DNA of 64,000 nucleotides, taken from positions 1 through 64,000 of the forward strand of contig NZ_LGUR01000253.1 of NCBI RefSeq assembly GCF_001270495.1. The letters run 5' to 3'. The notes beneath the pieces are model-generated. The model was not told the origin of the DNA, did no database searches, and saw nothing but the letters and a program-made list of their open reading frames with translations. This document shows positions 51,817 through 60,280 of this stretch, piece by piece. Position 1 is the first letter of the stretch. Every line of letters starts with the position of its first letter. The position numbers were made by a program, and so were the translations under genes. The DNA is from Streptomyces viridochromogenes. Lineage in GTDB: Bacteria; Actinomycetota; Actinomycetes; Streptomycetales; Streptomycetaceae.

Positions 51817-53094
51817 TCAGAACCAGTGCAGGCAGTGCGGGGAGCGCTCGGCGCGGAAGAGTGCGTCAGCGAGGGTGGCTGCTCCTGGGCGGTGGGCCCG
51901 GATGTGTCCGGCACGCACGAGCGTGCTCGGGGCAGTGCCGCCGAGGTAGACGGAGCCCAGGTCGCTGATGTCCAGGGACAGGTCGGGGTCCCGGTCCGTC
52001 GGGACGCAGTCGGCCTTGCTGTCCTGGACGGTCAGCAGGTAGCGGTCGTGTTCGCCGAGGAACGGGTCGTGGATGTCCAGGACGAGCTCGCCGTCCAGGA
52101 ACCAGCCGCGTGCCGTCAGCGCACGCGGGACGTCCAGCAGCCGCACCCAGAGCCAGTCCATGTCGCCGCTCACCTCGCCGGCGCGGAAGTCCGCGAGCTG
52201 CCAGCGCAGCGGGTGCCCGGGCGGGACGTGCTGGAACACGACCTGAGAGACCAGGTCGTGTCCGAGTACGAACCGGGCCAGGGCCGCGAAGACGGCGTCG
52301 TCGGTGGCGATGGTCTCGTCGACCGTCAGAGTGCCGGACTCGGTCGAGTAGCTGGCGTACCCGTCCGGAACGCCGTCGGCGTCCCGGTGGACAGCGACGT
52401 AGCGCGGCGCCGGCGAGATCGGGGGCTGCCCCGCGCGCAAGGCCCACCAGCGGTGCGGCCGGGACAGCGCGCCGGGCTGGGCGCGGCGATAGCGGTCGTA
52501 GACGTCTTCCAGAATCTCGCCGCATTCGGCCCGACGCAGCACCTCGACCGAGCCGTCGTTCGAGCCCTGGTCCCAGCCCTGGTCCGGGCCCTGGCCCCAG
52601 CCCTGGTCTGAGCCGGCCGCCGGTGCGTGGACCACTCCGCGCGCCCGGGGAACGGCGAGGGCGGCCTGGTGGCGCGGCACCGTCAGCCGCGCCGTGTAGG
52701 TCGCCGGTCCGTAGCCGAACCTGCCGTAGATCGGGGCCTCAGAGGCCAACAGCACGGAAAGGAACTCCCCGCGGGCCCGCAACTCGGTGAGCTGATGCCG
52801 CATCATCGCGCTGAGCACGCCCTGGCGCCGGTGCGAGGGCAGGACGCCGACGGCGGTCACCCCGGGGGCCGGGACGAGGGTCTCACCAGGCAGGGTGAGC
52901 TCGAAGGCGTGCGTCGCGGCGGTGCCGACGGGCCGCCCGTCCGCCGTCAGGGCGAGCAGGCAGCGGTCCATTTCGAGCGCCGACCACCAGAGCCCGCCGC
53001 CCTCGATCGGGGTTTCCGGGAAGCGCCCGAACGCGGCGTGGACCGTGTCGACGAAGACGTCGAGATCCCTGTCGGTCGTGGGACGGATCTCCAT
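51817..53094 (-). CDS. GNAT N-acetyltransferase, Eis-like
   Basis: 425 aa, three-part Eis architecture. GNAT domain with VTAVGVLPSHRRQGVLSAMMRHQL (acetyl-CoA loop V/A-x-x-x-x-RRxG), a second GNAT-like part (YDRYRRAQPGALSRPHRWW) and a sterol-carrier-like C-terminus ending in aromatic HWF (the terminal carboxylate is catalytic in Eis). It can acetylate amines, including aminoglycosides. A small Gln-Gly-Trp repeat stretch sits near residues 160-180. ATG 53094; GAGGAGG lies about 11 nt upstream. Confidence 0.88.
   Translation of the reverse strand: MEIRPTTDRDLDVFVDTVHAAFGRFPETPIEGGGLWWSALEMDRCLLALTADGRPVGTAATHAFELTLPGETLVPAPGVTAVGVLPSHRRQGVLSAMMRHQLTELRARGEFLSVLLASEAPIYGRFGYGPATYTARLTVPRHQAALAVPRARGVVHAPAAGSDQGWGQGPDQGWDQGSNDGSVEVLRRAECGEILEDVYDRYRRAQPGALSRPHRWWALRAGQPPISPAPRYVAVHRDADGVPDGYASYSTESGTLTVDETIATDDAVFAALARFVLGHDLVSQVVFQHVPPGHPLRWQLADFRAGEVSGDMDWLWVRLLDVPRALTARGWFLDGELVLDIHDPFLGEHDRYLLTVQDSKADCVPTDRDPDLSLDISDLGSVYLGGTAPSTLVRAGHIRAHRPGAATLADALFRAERSPHCLHWF
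52565..52612. repeat. Four 12-bp tandem repeats inside the Eis-like gene
   Basis: Units CCCTGGTCCCAG, CCCTGGTCCGGG, CCCTGGCCCCAG and CCCTGGTCTGAG follow in series. They encode the DQGWGQGPDQGWDQGS insert, which other Eis proteins are not expected to have. Confidence 0.85.
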
Positions 53095-53253
53095 TGCTGC
53101 CGCTGCCTCCTCGGGATCGGCACCACGACTCGTGGCGTCTGGCCACAATGCAGCGTTGACCCGAGGCAAGGGCAAGCGAATTACGACCGGGCCGACGGCC
53201 GCATCGACGGGAGGGGCGCGCGCCCGCGGTCACCTCTGCGGCCACCGGCCGTC

Positions 53254-54150
53254 TCAGACGCTCGCCATGATGCGTTCCAAGGAGCGTCGGCCCATCCGGC
53301 TCATGGGCGGGTTGCTTTCGACGTAGTACCAGACCAACCCCATGGCTTGAGCGAAGGCCCACGCCTTGCCCCGTTCCCATTCAAGGTCGTCGCACCCCAG
53401 GTGATCGCGGAGAACCCGCCGCGGCCCGGCATCGAGCAGATGCCACGCGCTCACGAGATCCAGAGAAGGATCGGCCGGCCCGAAGCCGCCGACGTCAAGA
53501 ATCCCCGCCAGCCGGCCGGCGGACACGAGCACGTTGCCGGGAATCAGGTCACCGTGGGTCATCACGTCCTCCGATGTACTGCGCGGCAGCTCGCGCAGCG
53601 TTGCCCAGAGGCGGCGCAGCCGCGGAACATCCAGGAGCTCCTCGCTGTGTTCGAAGCAGGTCTCCATCCACGCGTCATGGGCTCGCAGGTCGCCTCCCCG
53701 GCCTGTGCCGGCAAAGACGCGACCACGTGTCTCGACCGCCCGCAGGTCGCCGATGAGATCGGCCAAGTCGCGGGCGAACGCCGACGATTCGCCCGGATCC
53801 TCATCGGCGGCCACCATTCCGGGCAGCCACGTCTGCACCGACCACGGAAGGGGATAGCCTGCCCCGGGTTCGCCCAGCGCGACGGGCTCGGGCGTGGGGA
53901 AACGCGTGCGCCCCGCCAATTCGCGAGCCGCTGCGGCTTCGGATTCCAGTTGGCGCCGTGTCGAATCGACGTCCGCGGACTCAAGAGGGAATCGAGCTGT
54001 GAACCGATCGCCGATGCGGAAGATGGCGTTGACCGTACCCTGCCCAGCAATACTCCTGACCGGCAGGCTCCGCCACTCAGGAAACTGCTGATCCACCAAC
54101 GTGCGCACCGTCTCAGGTGACAGGGCCAGTTGGTTGGCGTGCATCTTCAT
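53254..54150 (-). CDS. Aminoglycoside phosphotransferase-family kinase
   Basis: 298 aa, APH/choline kinase fold. VNAIFRIGDRFTARFPL (nucleotide-binding Lys replaced by Arg in FTARF), VMTHGDLIPGNVLVSAGRLAGILDVGGFG: catalytic HGDxxxxN present; DFG-like Asp as LDVG. It could phosphorylate a small amine or sugar. ATG 54150; no strong ribosome site. It adjoins a run of gene remnants. Confidence 0.86.
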   Translation of the reverse strand: MKMHANQLALSPETVRTLVDQQFPEWRSLPVRSIAGQGTVNAIFRIGDRFTARFPLESADVDSTRRQLESEAAAARELAGRTRFPTPEPVALGEPGAGYPLPWSVQTWLPGMVAADEDPGESSAFARDLADLIGDLRAVETRGRVFAGTGRGGDLRAHDAWMETCFEHSEELLDVPRLRRLWATLRELPRSTSEDVMTHGDLIPGNVLVSAGRLAGILDVGGFGPADPSLDLVSAWHLLDAGPRRVLRDHLGCDDLEWERGKAWAFAQAMGLVWYYVESNPPMSRMGRRSLERIMASV

Positions 54151-54309
54151 GGTGGCAGCATCCGCGTCACGATCTTCACCGGCAATCCGTTTTTCGTCGC
54201 GCAACCTTTCCTGCCGGCAGTCCAGCAGTCCAGCAGTCCGGCGGTCCGGCTGACGGGTATGCCACGCGAGGTGAAGCGCCCGCATCGAGTAACTACTCGG
54301 CAGCTATCG

Positions 54310-54528
54310 CTAAAGGGCAAGGACGTCCGGCTCGGCGGCGGCGTGACCACCACCCGGGAGTTCCTCGACGCCGACCTCGTCGACACCATGCACGTGGCCG
54401 TCTCACCGGTGAAGCTCGGGTCCGGGCTACGCCTCTGGGACTCGCCCGAACAACTGCTGGACCGGTTCCACATGGAGGTCGTGCCCAGCCCGAGCGGCGT
54501 GACGCACCACCTTTTCTGGCGCAAATGA
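54310..54528 (+). pseudogene. Dihydrofolate reductase family (RibD C-terminal) remnant
   Basis: About 72 codons with strong family resemblance: GKDVRLGGGVTTTREFLDADLVDTMHVAV and FHMEVVPSPSGVTHHLFW, the last third of a RibD_C-type reductase (~190-200 aa). The N-terminal nucleotide-binding part is missing; upstream codons are unrelated. A broken gene. Confidence 0.75.
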
Positions 54529-54650
54529 CAAGAGAGGCAACGCGGGAACCTCAGCGTGGCCGACGCGAGTGTTCCAGCAGATGAACGCGTAGGTGTGGGC
54601 GAGTTACCACTGCAGACCCCCGTACTCGCCCACAACCACAAACCAACCAC

Positions 54651-54750
54651 GGCATCCATGCCCTCCGGCACGCGTACGTGTCCGTACTCCGGGACGCGGG
54701 GGAAAGCATCAAGGCGCTCCCCGAGCACCTCGGCCACTCGGACCCGGGCC
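54651..54750 (+). pseudogene. Tyrosine recombinase (integrase) C-terminal remnant
   Basis: The frame at 54651 reads GIHALRHAYVSVLRDAGESIKALPEHLGHSDPG: the HxLRHxxxS...LGHSDP box of phage integrases, with the catalytic RH. Nothing before or after continues the enzyme. It marks a lost integrated element. Confidence 0.72.
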
Positions 54751-54755
54751 GCACG

Positions 54756-54949
54756 GGAGCCAGCAGGGCAACGCGCATCTGCACCGGCACATCGCCGGCC
54801 TGCCGCCGGACGTGCCCTATGAGCAGCAGCAGTTCCACGCCCTGATGGCCGAAGGCGGTGTGCTGGCCATGAGCACCGAGGAGTCCGTCGACATGGCCGC
54901 GCGTATCCGTGAACGCATCGTGGCCCGCGGCGGGCTCCGGGTGCTGTGA
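54756..54949 (+). pseudogene. Unassigned conserved fragment
   Basis: In-frame codons ending at 54949 read HRHIAGLPPDVPYEQQQFHALMAEGGVLAMSTEESVDMAARIRERIVARGGLRVL. It looks like the coherent end of a small helical protein, but no good start is present. It overlaps the following fragment by ATG/TGA (54946-54949). Confidence 0.4.
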
Positions 54950-55120
54950 CCGGATCTCAAGTCCCGGGAGCCCGGATACCGAGTGATTTCGCGACAGCCG
55001 CCCTGGACTCGTTGAGGCTGGTGCGCCGCGCGTCCCCTTCACCACTTGAGTCGCGGTCCGGAGCCGGAGTTCATGCCGTGCGCACGGTCGACGGCCAGGG
55101 CGCGTACCTCAAGATGACGG
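54946..55120 (+). pseudogene. Aminoglycoside phosphotransferase-like N-terminal remnant
   Basis: From ATG 54946, residues ~20-60 (LDSLRLVRRASPSPLESRSGAGVHAVRTVDGQGAYLKM) match the N-terminal lobe of APH-type kinases, with the ATP-binding Lys in AYLKM. The frame then becomes unrelated, and no catalytic HGD loop follows. Confidence 0.55.
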
Positions 55121-55219
55121 CGCTGCGCCACCACGGTGCGGTGTTACCGGTTGTCGGCATGCGGTTGTGCGACTCCTTCGGTGGGGGCGCCGTGCGGGTC
55201 GCTACGGGTTCACCCGCCG

Positions 55220-55772
55220 CTACTCCTTGACGGCTCCGGCGTTGGCGCCCCGGACGAAGTACCGCTGGAAGCAGAAGAACAGCACCGCCACCGGCAGTGT
55301 CGACAGCAGGGCCGCCGCCAGTTTCAGCGGGTACTGTGTGCCGCTGCCCAGGCCACCGGAGACGAACCGGGCAAGTCCGGTCGTCAGTGTCTCGTACTGG
55401 GCGGACTGGGTGGCGACCAGGAAGTGGGTGAACTCGTTCCAGGAGCCCTGGAACGACAGGATGGTCAGGGTGATCAGGGCGGGCCGGGCCATCGGCAGGA
55501 CCACCGACCAGAAGGTGCGGAACACCCCGGCGCCGTCCACCCGCGCGGCTTCCTCCACTTCCCGCGGGATGGACTCGAAGAACTGCTTCATCATGAAGAT
55601 GCCGCCCGCGCCCACCAGCATCGGCAGGATCATGCCGGTGTAGGTGTCGAAGAGCCCGAGGGTGTTGAGCACCAGGAACCGCGGGATCAGCAGGGCGATG
55701 CCGGGCACCGCCATCACGGCGATGACGAAGCCGAACAGCAGCGCGCGTCCCCGGAAGCGCAGCCTGCTACTC
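55220..55772 (-). pseudogene. Carbohydrate ABC transporter permease, C-terminal part (truncated)
   Basis: About 180 codons of a MalG/ThuG-type permease: SRLRFRGRALLFGFVIAVMAVPG, LIPRFLVLNTLGL and the EAA loop EVEEAARVDGAGVFRTFW, then FQGSWNEFTHFL and the usual C-terminus. Full proteins are ~280 aa; the N-terminal ~110 residues and membrane helices are missing. Homology begins exactly at the LacI gene's stop, so the missing half plus the binding protein and first permease were probably deleted. Confidence 0.8.
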
Positions 55773-56840
55773 GGCTGACTCGGTCGAGTCCGCGGTGCCG
55801 TCGCCCGCTGCGCCGCTGCTGTCGCGCACGACCAGCGACGGCTCCAGCAGAAGGCGCTCCGGCGGTGCGTCCGGCGTGGCGATCCGCGCCAGCAGCAGCC
55901 GTACGCACTCCCGGCCGACCTCCTCCAGCGGCTGGGCGACGGAGGTCAGCGCGGGGAAGAGGTTCTCGGCGGTCGGCGAGTCGTCGAAGCCGACCACGGC
56001 GACATCGCGGCCGGGGGCGGCGCCGCGCTCGCGCAGCGACTGGTAGCAGCCGAGGGCCAGCATGTCGCTGGCCGCGATCACGGCGGTCGCGCCCGCGTCC
56101 AGGAGCGGTTTCACGGCGGTGCGGGCCGCGTCGATGTCACCCACCGTCTGCGCGCGCCGCCCGCGGGTCGGCAGTCCGTGCCGGCGCATGGCCCGCTGCC
56201 AGCCCTCGGCACGGTCGTCACCGGAGCCGGAGCCGCGTTCCCAGCCCAGGAAGGCGATCTTGCGATGCCCGAGGGCGACCAGGTGCTCGACCGCGGCGTC
56301 CGTGCCCGAGGCGCCGTCGACGTCGACCCAGTCGCCGATCTGCCGCCCCGACCAGATCCGGCCGAAGGCGACGAACGGCACACCCCGTTTGGCGAGCCAC
56401 GCCTGGCGTGGGTCGTTGCGGGCGGTGCCGCTGAGCACGAAGCCGTCGACCTTGTGCTGGTCCAGCAGTTCCTCGTACCCCTGAAGGGTCGGGCCGCCGG
56501 GCGGGCAGGCGAACAGCAGGATCCGGTATCCGGCCTCATCGGCGGCCTGCGACAAGGCGTGCAGGAACCGGTCCAGGACCGGGTTGCTGCTCAGTGTGGG
56601 CAGGATGCCGTAGCCGATCAGCTTGCTGGAGCGGGTGCGGAGCGTCTGCGCGGCGCGGCTGGGGCGGTAGCCCATCTCCTCGATCACGCGGCTCACCCGC
56701 TCCAGGGTCTCGGGACGCAGCATGCCGGGCGAGTTGATCGCGTTCGACACGGTCTGCGGGGAGACCCCGGCCCGGGCGGCGACCATCGCGAGGGTCACCG
56801 GGCCGTTCTTGGCCGAGGAACTGTTCTTGGAGCGGGGCAT
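55767..56840 (-). CDS. LacI-family transcriptional regulator
   Basis: 357 aa. HTH VTLAMVAARAGVSPQTVSNAINSPGMLRPETLERVSRVIEEMGYRPS and a periplasmic-binding-like ligand domain (GYGILPTL; VDGFVLSGTARNDP; RKIAFLGWERG; VVGFDDSPTAENLFPALTSVAQP). It should sense a sugar or its phosphate and repress the divergent debranching-type gene and, once, the ABC operon. ATG 56840. Confidence 0.92.
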   Translation of the reverse strand: MPRSKNSSSAKNGPVTLAMVAARAGVSPQTVSNAINSPGMLRPETLERVSRVIEEMGYRPSRAAQTLRTRSSKLIGYGILPTLSSNPVLDRFLHALSQAADEAGYRILLFACPPGGPTLQGYEELLDQHKVDGFVLSGTARNDPRQAWLAKRGVPFVAFGRIWSGRQIGDWVDVDGASGTDAAVEHLVALGHRKIAFLGWERGSGSGDDRAEGWQRAMRRHGLPTRGRRAQTVGDIDAARTAVKPLLDAGATAVIAASDMLALGCYQSLRERGAAPGRDVAVVGFDDSPTAENLFPALTSVAQPLEEVGRECVRLLLARIATPDAPPERLLLEPSLVVRDSSGAAGDGTADSTESAE

Positions 56841-56888
56841 GAGGCTCTCCGGCTTGCTGAGGAGATGTGTGCTTGGTTTTAGCGTTCC

Positions 56889-56899
56889 AAAAGCGTTTT
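56889..56899. promoter_or_regulatory. Putative LacI operator
   Basis: AAAAGCGTTTT is a near-palindrome with central CG, as in LacI-family sites. It lies in the 121-nt gap between the divergent LacI and glycosidase genes. A second inverted repeat TTGAA-CGA-TTCAA (56929-56941) lies closer to the glycosidase start. Confidence 0.5.
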
Positions 56900-56961
56900 C
56901 ATCGCTCTGACGTTTGACTTAATTTCCTTTGAACGATTCAACGCTGGGAGGTTCTACTTCC

Positions 56962-59091
56962 TTGGACACCACTGTCAAGACCCAGGACACCAACGGCTCG
57001 GTCACGGCTCCCTCCCCCGTGACCGGCGGTCTGCAGCCGTTCCTGCATGACGCGGTCGTCACACTGCACGCGCCGAGCCTCGTGATCTCGAGAGAAGAAG
57101 GGCAGCTCAGCGGGGGTGCGGACGGCTTTTACCACGGCGACCGGCGGGCGCTTTCCCGGCTGACCGTCACCGCCGAGGGCATCGCTCTGGCGCCCGTTCA
57201 GGGCGGGCTGCGGGGCGCGGACCGCGCCGGCTTCCGGGCGATCCTGCGCGGGCTCGGCGAGGTGACACCGGACCCGGCCGTCGCCCTGCACCGCCGCCGC
57301 AGCACCTCCGACGGCCGCTTCGAAGAGGTCTTCGAGGTCACCAACGCGGGCGGCGAGCACGTCCGCCTCCGGCTGACGGTGAGCGTCGGCACGGACCTCG
57401 CCACCATGGAGCAGGTCAAGTCCGGACACGTCATCGCGGAGGCACCGCCGCAGGTCGCGGGCGGCGACACCACCGGCCTCGCCTGGTCCACGGACGACTT
57501 CACCGTACGACTGGCCGCCGAGCCCGCACCGGACGCGCTTCGGGTGCCGACGGGCGAACTGTCCTACGACATCGACCTCAAGCCCGGCACATCGTGGACA
57601 GCGACACTGACCTGCACCGCCACCTACGCGGACGGCGACCAGTTCCCGGCGCCGCCCGCGGGCCGACTGCCCTGGCGCATCCCCGTGCTGCGCAGCGCGG
57701 ACCGTCGCTTCGACCGGTGGCTGGAGCAGTCCCTCGCCGACCTGGACCGGCTGCGCCTGACGGACCCGCGGTCGCCCGACCCGGACCGCCCGGACCAGTT
57801 CCTGGCCGCCGGCGCCCCCTGGTTCCTGACCCTCTTCGGCCGCGACCCGCTCTGGGCCGCCCGCATGCTCCTCCCGCTCGGCACCGAGCTCGCCGCCGGA
57901 ACCCTGCGTACGCTCGCGCGCCGCCAGGGCCTGGTCACCGACCCGGCCACGGAGGAGCAGCCGGGCAAGATCCTGCACGAAGTGCGCCGCGACACCCTCC
58001 AGATCGCGGACCGCCTCTCCCTCCCGCCGGTGTACTACGGCACCGTCGACGCCACACCGCTGTGGATCACCCTGCTCCACGACGCCTGGCGCTGGGGCCT
58101 GAACCCGGCCGAGGTCGAGGAATTGCTTCCGCACGCCGAGGCCGCGCTCGCCTGGATGCGCGAGGCTGCGGACGCTTCCGGCGACGGCTTCCTCAAGTAC
58201 GTCGACCAGACCGGCCACGGCCTGTCCAACCAGGGCTGGAAGGACTCCGACGACTCCATCCGCTACCGCGACGGCCGCCGCGCCCACGCTCCGATCGCGT
58301 TGTGCGAGGTCCAGGCGTACGCCTACGAGGCCGCGCACGCCGGAGCTGCACTGCTGCGCGCGTTCGGCCGCCCGGGCGCGGACGCCTGGGAGGAGTGGGC
58401 GGACCAGCTGGCCGCCCGCTTCCGGGAGCGTTTCTGGGTGGAGGACGAGAAGGGTCCGTACCCGGCGGTCGCGCTAGACGGCGATGGCAGGCCGGTCGAC
58501 TCGGTCACCTCCGGCTTCGGCCACCTCCTGGGCACGGGCCTGCTCAACGCGGAGGAGAGTGCGCTGCTGGCCGCCCGGATCGCCGGGCCCGACCTCGACG
58601 CGGGGCACGGTCTGCGCACTTACAGCAGCGACGCGGTGGGCTACAACCCGTACGGCTATCACGTCGGTTCGATCTGGCCGCACGACACCGCGATCGCCGT
58701 ACACGGCCTGATCAGGGCCGGCTTCCCGGACGCCGCGGCATCCCTGGCCGACGGCCTGCTGACGGCGTCGGCGGCATTCGACGCCCGCCTGCCCGAACTC
58801 TTCGCCGGCCACGGCACCGAGGCGGGCCCCGGCCCGGCCCCCTATCCAGCGTCCTGCCGTCCCCAGGCGTGGGCGGCCGCGTCCTCGGTCCTCGTGCTTC
58901 AAGCGGCCTTGGGCCTGAACGCGGACGTCCCGGGCGGCACGGTCACCGTGGCCTCCACGTTCGCCCGGAACTACGGACCGCTGTCCCTGAACGGGTTCCA
59001 GGTCGATGGGAACCGACTGGACGTCACGGTGACAGCGGACGGAGCAGCGCAGGTGACGGCACCGGGGGAGTTGGTCGTGACCATGGACTGA
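56962..59091 (+). CDS. Glycogen-debranching-type glycosidase (GDE N-terminal plus (alpha/alpha)6 barrel)
   Basis: 709 aa. N-terminal GDE_N_bis beta-domain (ISREEGQLSGGADGFYHGDRRALSRLTV), then a six-hairpin barrel with FLTLFGRDPLWAARML, LKYVDQTGHGLSNQGWKDSDDSIRY, GLRTYSSDAVGYNPYGYHVGSIWPHDTAIA and CRPQAWAAAS. GH15/GDE-like amylo-alpha-1,6-glucosidase activity is probable. Start TTG 56962 with GGGAGG 10 nt upstream; the earlier TTG 56929 lies in the operator. Divergent from LacI. Confidence 0.87.
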   Translation: MDTTVKTQDTNGSVTAPSPVTGGLQPFLHDAVVTLHAPSLVISREEGQLSGGADGFYHGDRRALSRLTVTAEGIALAPVQGGLRGADRAGFRAILRGLGEVTPDPAVALHRRRSTSDGRFEEVFEVTNAGGEHVRLRLTVSVGTDLATMEQVKSGHVIAEAPPQVAGGDTTGLAWSTDDFTVRLAAEPAPDALRVPTGELSYDIDLKPGTSWTATLTCTATYADGDQFPAPPAGRLPWRIPVLRSADRRFDRWLEQSLADLDRLRLTDPRSPDPDRPDQFLAAGAPWFLTLFGRDPLWAARMLLPLGTELAAGTLRTLARRQGLVTDPATEEQPGKILHEVRRDTLQIADRLSLPPVYYGTVDATPLWITLLHDAWRWGLNPAEVEELLPHAEAALAWMREAADASGDGFLKYVDQTGHGLSNQGWKDSDDSIRYRDGRRAHAPIALCEVQAYAYEAAHAGAALLRAFGRPGADAWEEWADQLAARFRERFWVEDEKGPYPAVALDGDGRPVDSVTSGFGHLLGTGLLNAEESALLAARIAGPDLDAGHGLRTYSSDAVGYNPYGYHVGSIWPHDTAIAVHGLIRAGFPDAAASLADGLLTASAAFDARLPELFAGHGTEAGPGPAPYPASCRPQAWAAASSVLVLQAALGLNADVPGGTVTVASTFARNYGPLSLNGFQVDGNRLDVTVTADGAAQVTAPGELVVTMD

Positions 59092-59433
59092 TGTGACGGA
59101 TCGCGCTACGTGGTTCTGGCCGCCCGTCCGGACACGCGGTCAGAACCCGCTACATGGCCATCACATGACGAGGGCGGGTCAGAAACCCCGCCCGAAACCC
59201 CCGAAGCCCCAGCTCAGGGTCGCACAGCTCAAGACGCTCGTCAGTGACGACGGGACGACCAGCGTCGGCTCGGCTTACGTAGCCTGCCCGGGTGGCGGAG
59301 AGCCGTGATCTTGCCGGTTGCGCAGCGAGGGCGGGGCGCTGCCCTGGGTCTCCCGGTGGAGCTTGCGGGTGGACGCGTCGCCAGCCGTAGTCTGTATACA
59401 GCAGAGTGTGCGTAAGGATGGACAGGGAGTCTC
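59092..59433. other. Intergenic region before GntR gene
   Basis: 342 nt. It holds a CTGTATACAG site near its end and no other clear feature. A 71-codon frame starting at 59093 is unlikely to be a gene. Confidence 0.55.
59392..59401. promoter_or_regulatory. GntR operator candidate 1
   Basis: Perfect palindrome CTGTATACAG 33 nt before the GntR start codon, over the probable promoter. The same motif recurs at 60233, 63617 and 63641, so it is a likely site for autoregulation. Confidence 0.75.
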
Positions 59434-60159
59434 ATGGCCCGGGCGATTGGCAAGAGCGAGGCGGTCTACGAGCGGCTGAAGGGTGACATCGAGTCGCTGC
59501 GGATGCGGCCGGGGGCCAAGCTGAGTGAGGTCCAGCTGGGCGAGGAGCTGGGGGCTTCACGGACGCCGGTGCGGGAGGCGATCCGGCGGCTGGCCCGGGA
59601 AGGGTTGGTCGACTTCGTGCCGGGGGAGGTGGCCCGGGTGGCCGGCATCTCCCTGGGCGGTGTGCGCGCCCTGTTCGAGTTCCGGATGCTGCTGGAGCCC
59701 CGGGCGGCCGCCTCGGTCGCCACGGCGGGCTCGGCCGACGAGCGGGTGCTGGCGCCGTTCCGTGAACTGCTGGAGCGGCTGGAGGTGTTCGACGAGTCCT
59801 TCCGCGCGCTGGACTCCGCCGCGCAGGCGGGCTCGTACCAGGAGTTCTACGACATCACCGAGGCGTTCGACCAGGCGGTGATCGCGGCCTGCCGCAATCC
59901 CTACCTCGCCCGCACGATCCGTGACCTGCGCAGTCAGACCGTGCGCCTGCGACACCTCTCGCACAGCGGCCCGCGTCGCATGCTGACCTCGCTGGAGGAG
60001 CACCGCGCGATGCTGAAGGCCGTCACGCACGGGGACGCCCAGGCGGCGGAGGCGGCCTGCCGGCATCACCTCGCGCAGACCCTGCAGGCGCTCATCGACA
60101 GTCTGACCAGCCAGGATCTGACACTCGCTACGGACGTGTCGCTGGACGTCGCGGGCTGA
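59434..60159 (+). CDS. GntR-family regulator, FCD (FadR) subfamily
   Basis: 241 aa. Winged helix KSEAVYERLKGDIESLRMRPGAKLSEVQLGEELGASRTPVREAIRRLAREGLV, then an all-helical FCD domain (LFEFRMLLEPRAAASVA; FDQAVIAACRNPYL; HRAMLKAVTHGDAQAAEAACRHHL) with metal-site His/Asp residues. It likely responds to a carboxylate and controls the genes that follow. ATG 59434 with AGGGAG. Confidence 0.92.
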   Translation: MARAIGKSEAVYERLKGDIESLRMRPGAKLSEVQLGEELGASRTPVREAIRRLAREGLVDFVPGEVARVAGISLGGVRALFEFRMLLEPRAAASVATAGSADERVLAPFRELLERLEVFDESFRALDSAAQAGSYQEFYDITEAFDQAVIAACRNPYLARTIRDLRSQTVRLRHLSHSGPRRMLTSLEEHRAMLKAVTHGDAQAAEAACRHHLAQTLQALIDSLTSQDLTLATDVSLDVAG

Positions 60160-60232
60160 GACGCCCCTTCACGGCCGGCGGAGGGGCCGGGGCACCGAGC
60201 CCTTCCGGCCTGTGGTTTCTCCACGAATTGTG

Positions 60233-60253
60233 ATGTATACAGGAGTGGATACA
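60233..60253. promoter_or_regulatory. GntR operator candidate 2
   Basis: ATGTATACAG (60233-60242, 9/10 of the palindrome) and a half-site TGGATACA (60246-60253), 28-48 nt before the dehydrogenase start. Confidence 0.65.
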
Positions 60254-60280
60254 ACGCTACGAGATGCGAGAGGCCGCCTC

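Noticed and set aside
59093..59308. 71-codon frame after the debranching gene
   Set aside because: The start overlaps the stop of the previous gene, the content is Pro/Lys/Arg-rich and no family is recognisable.
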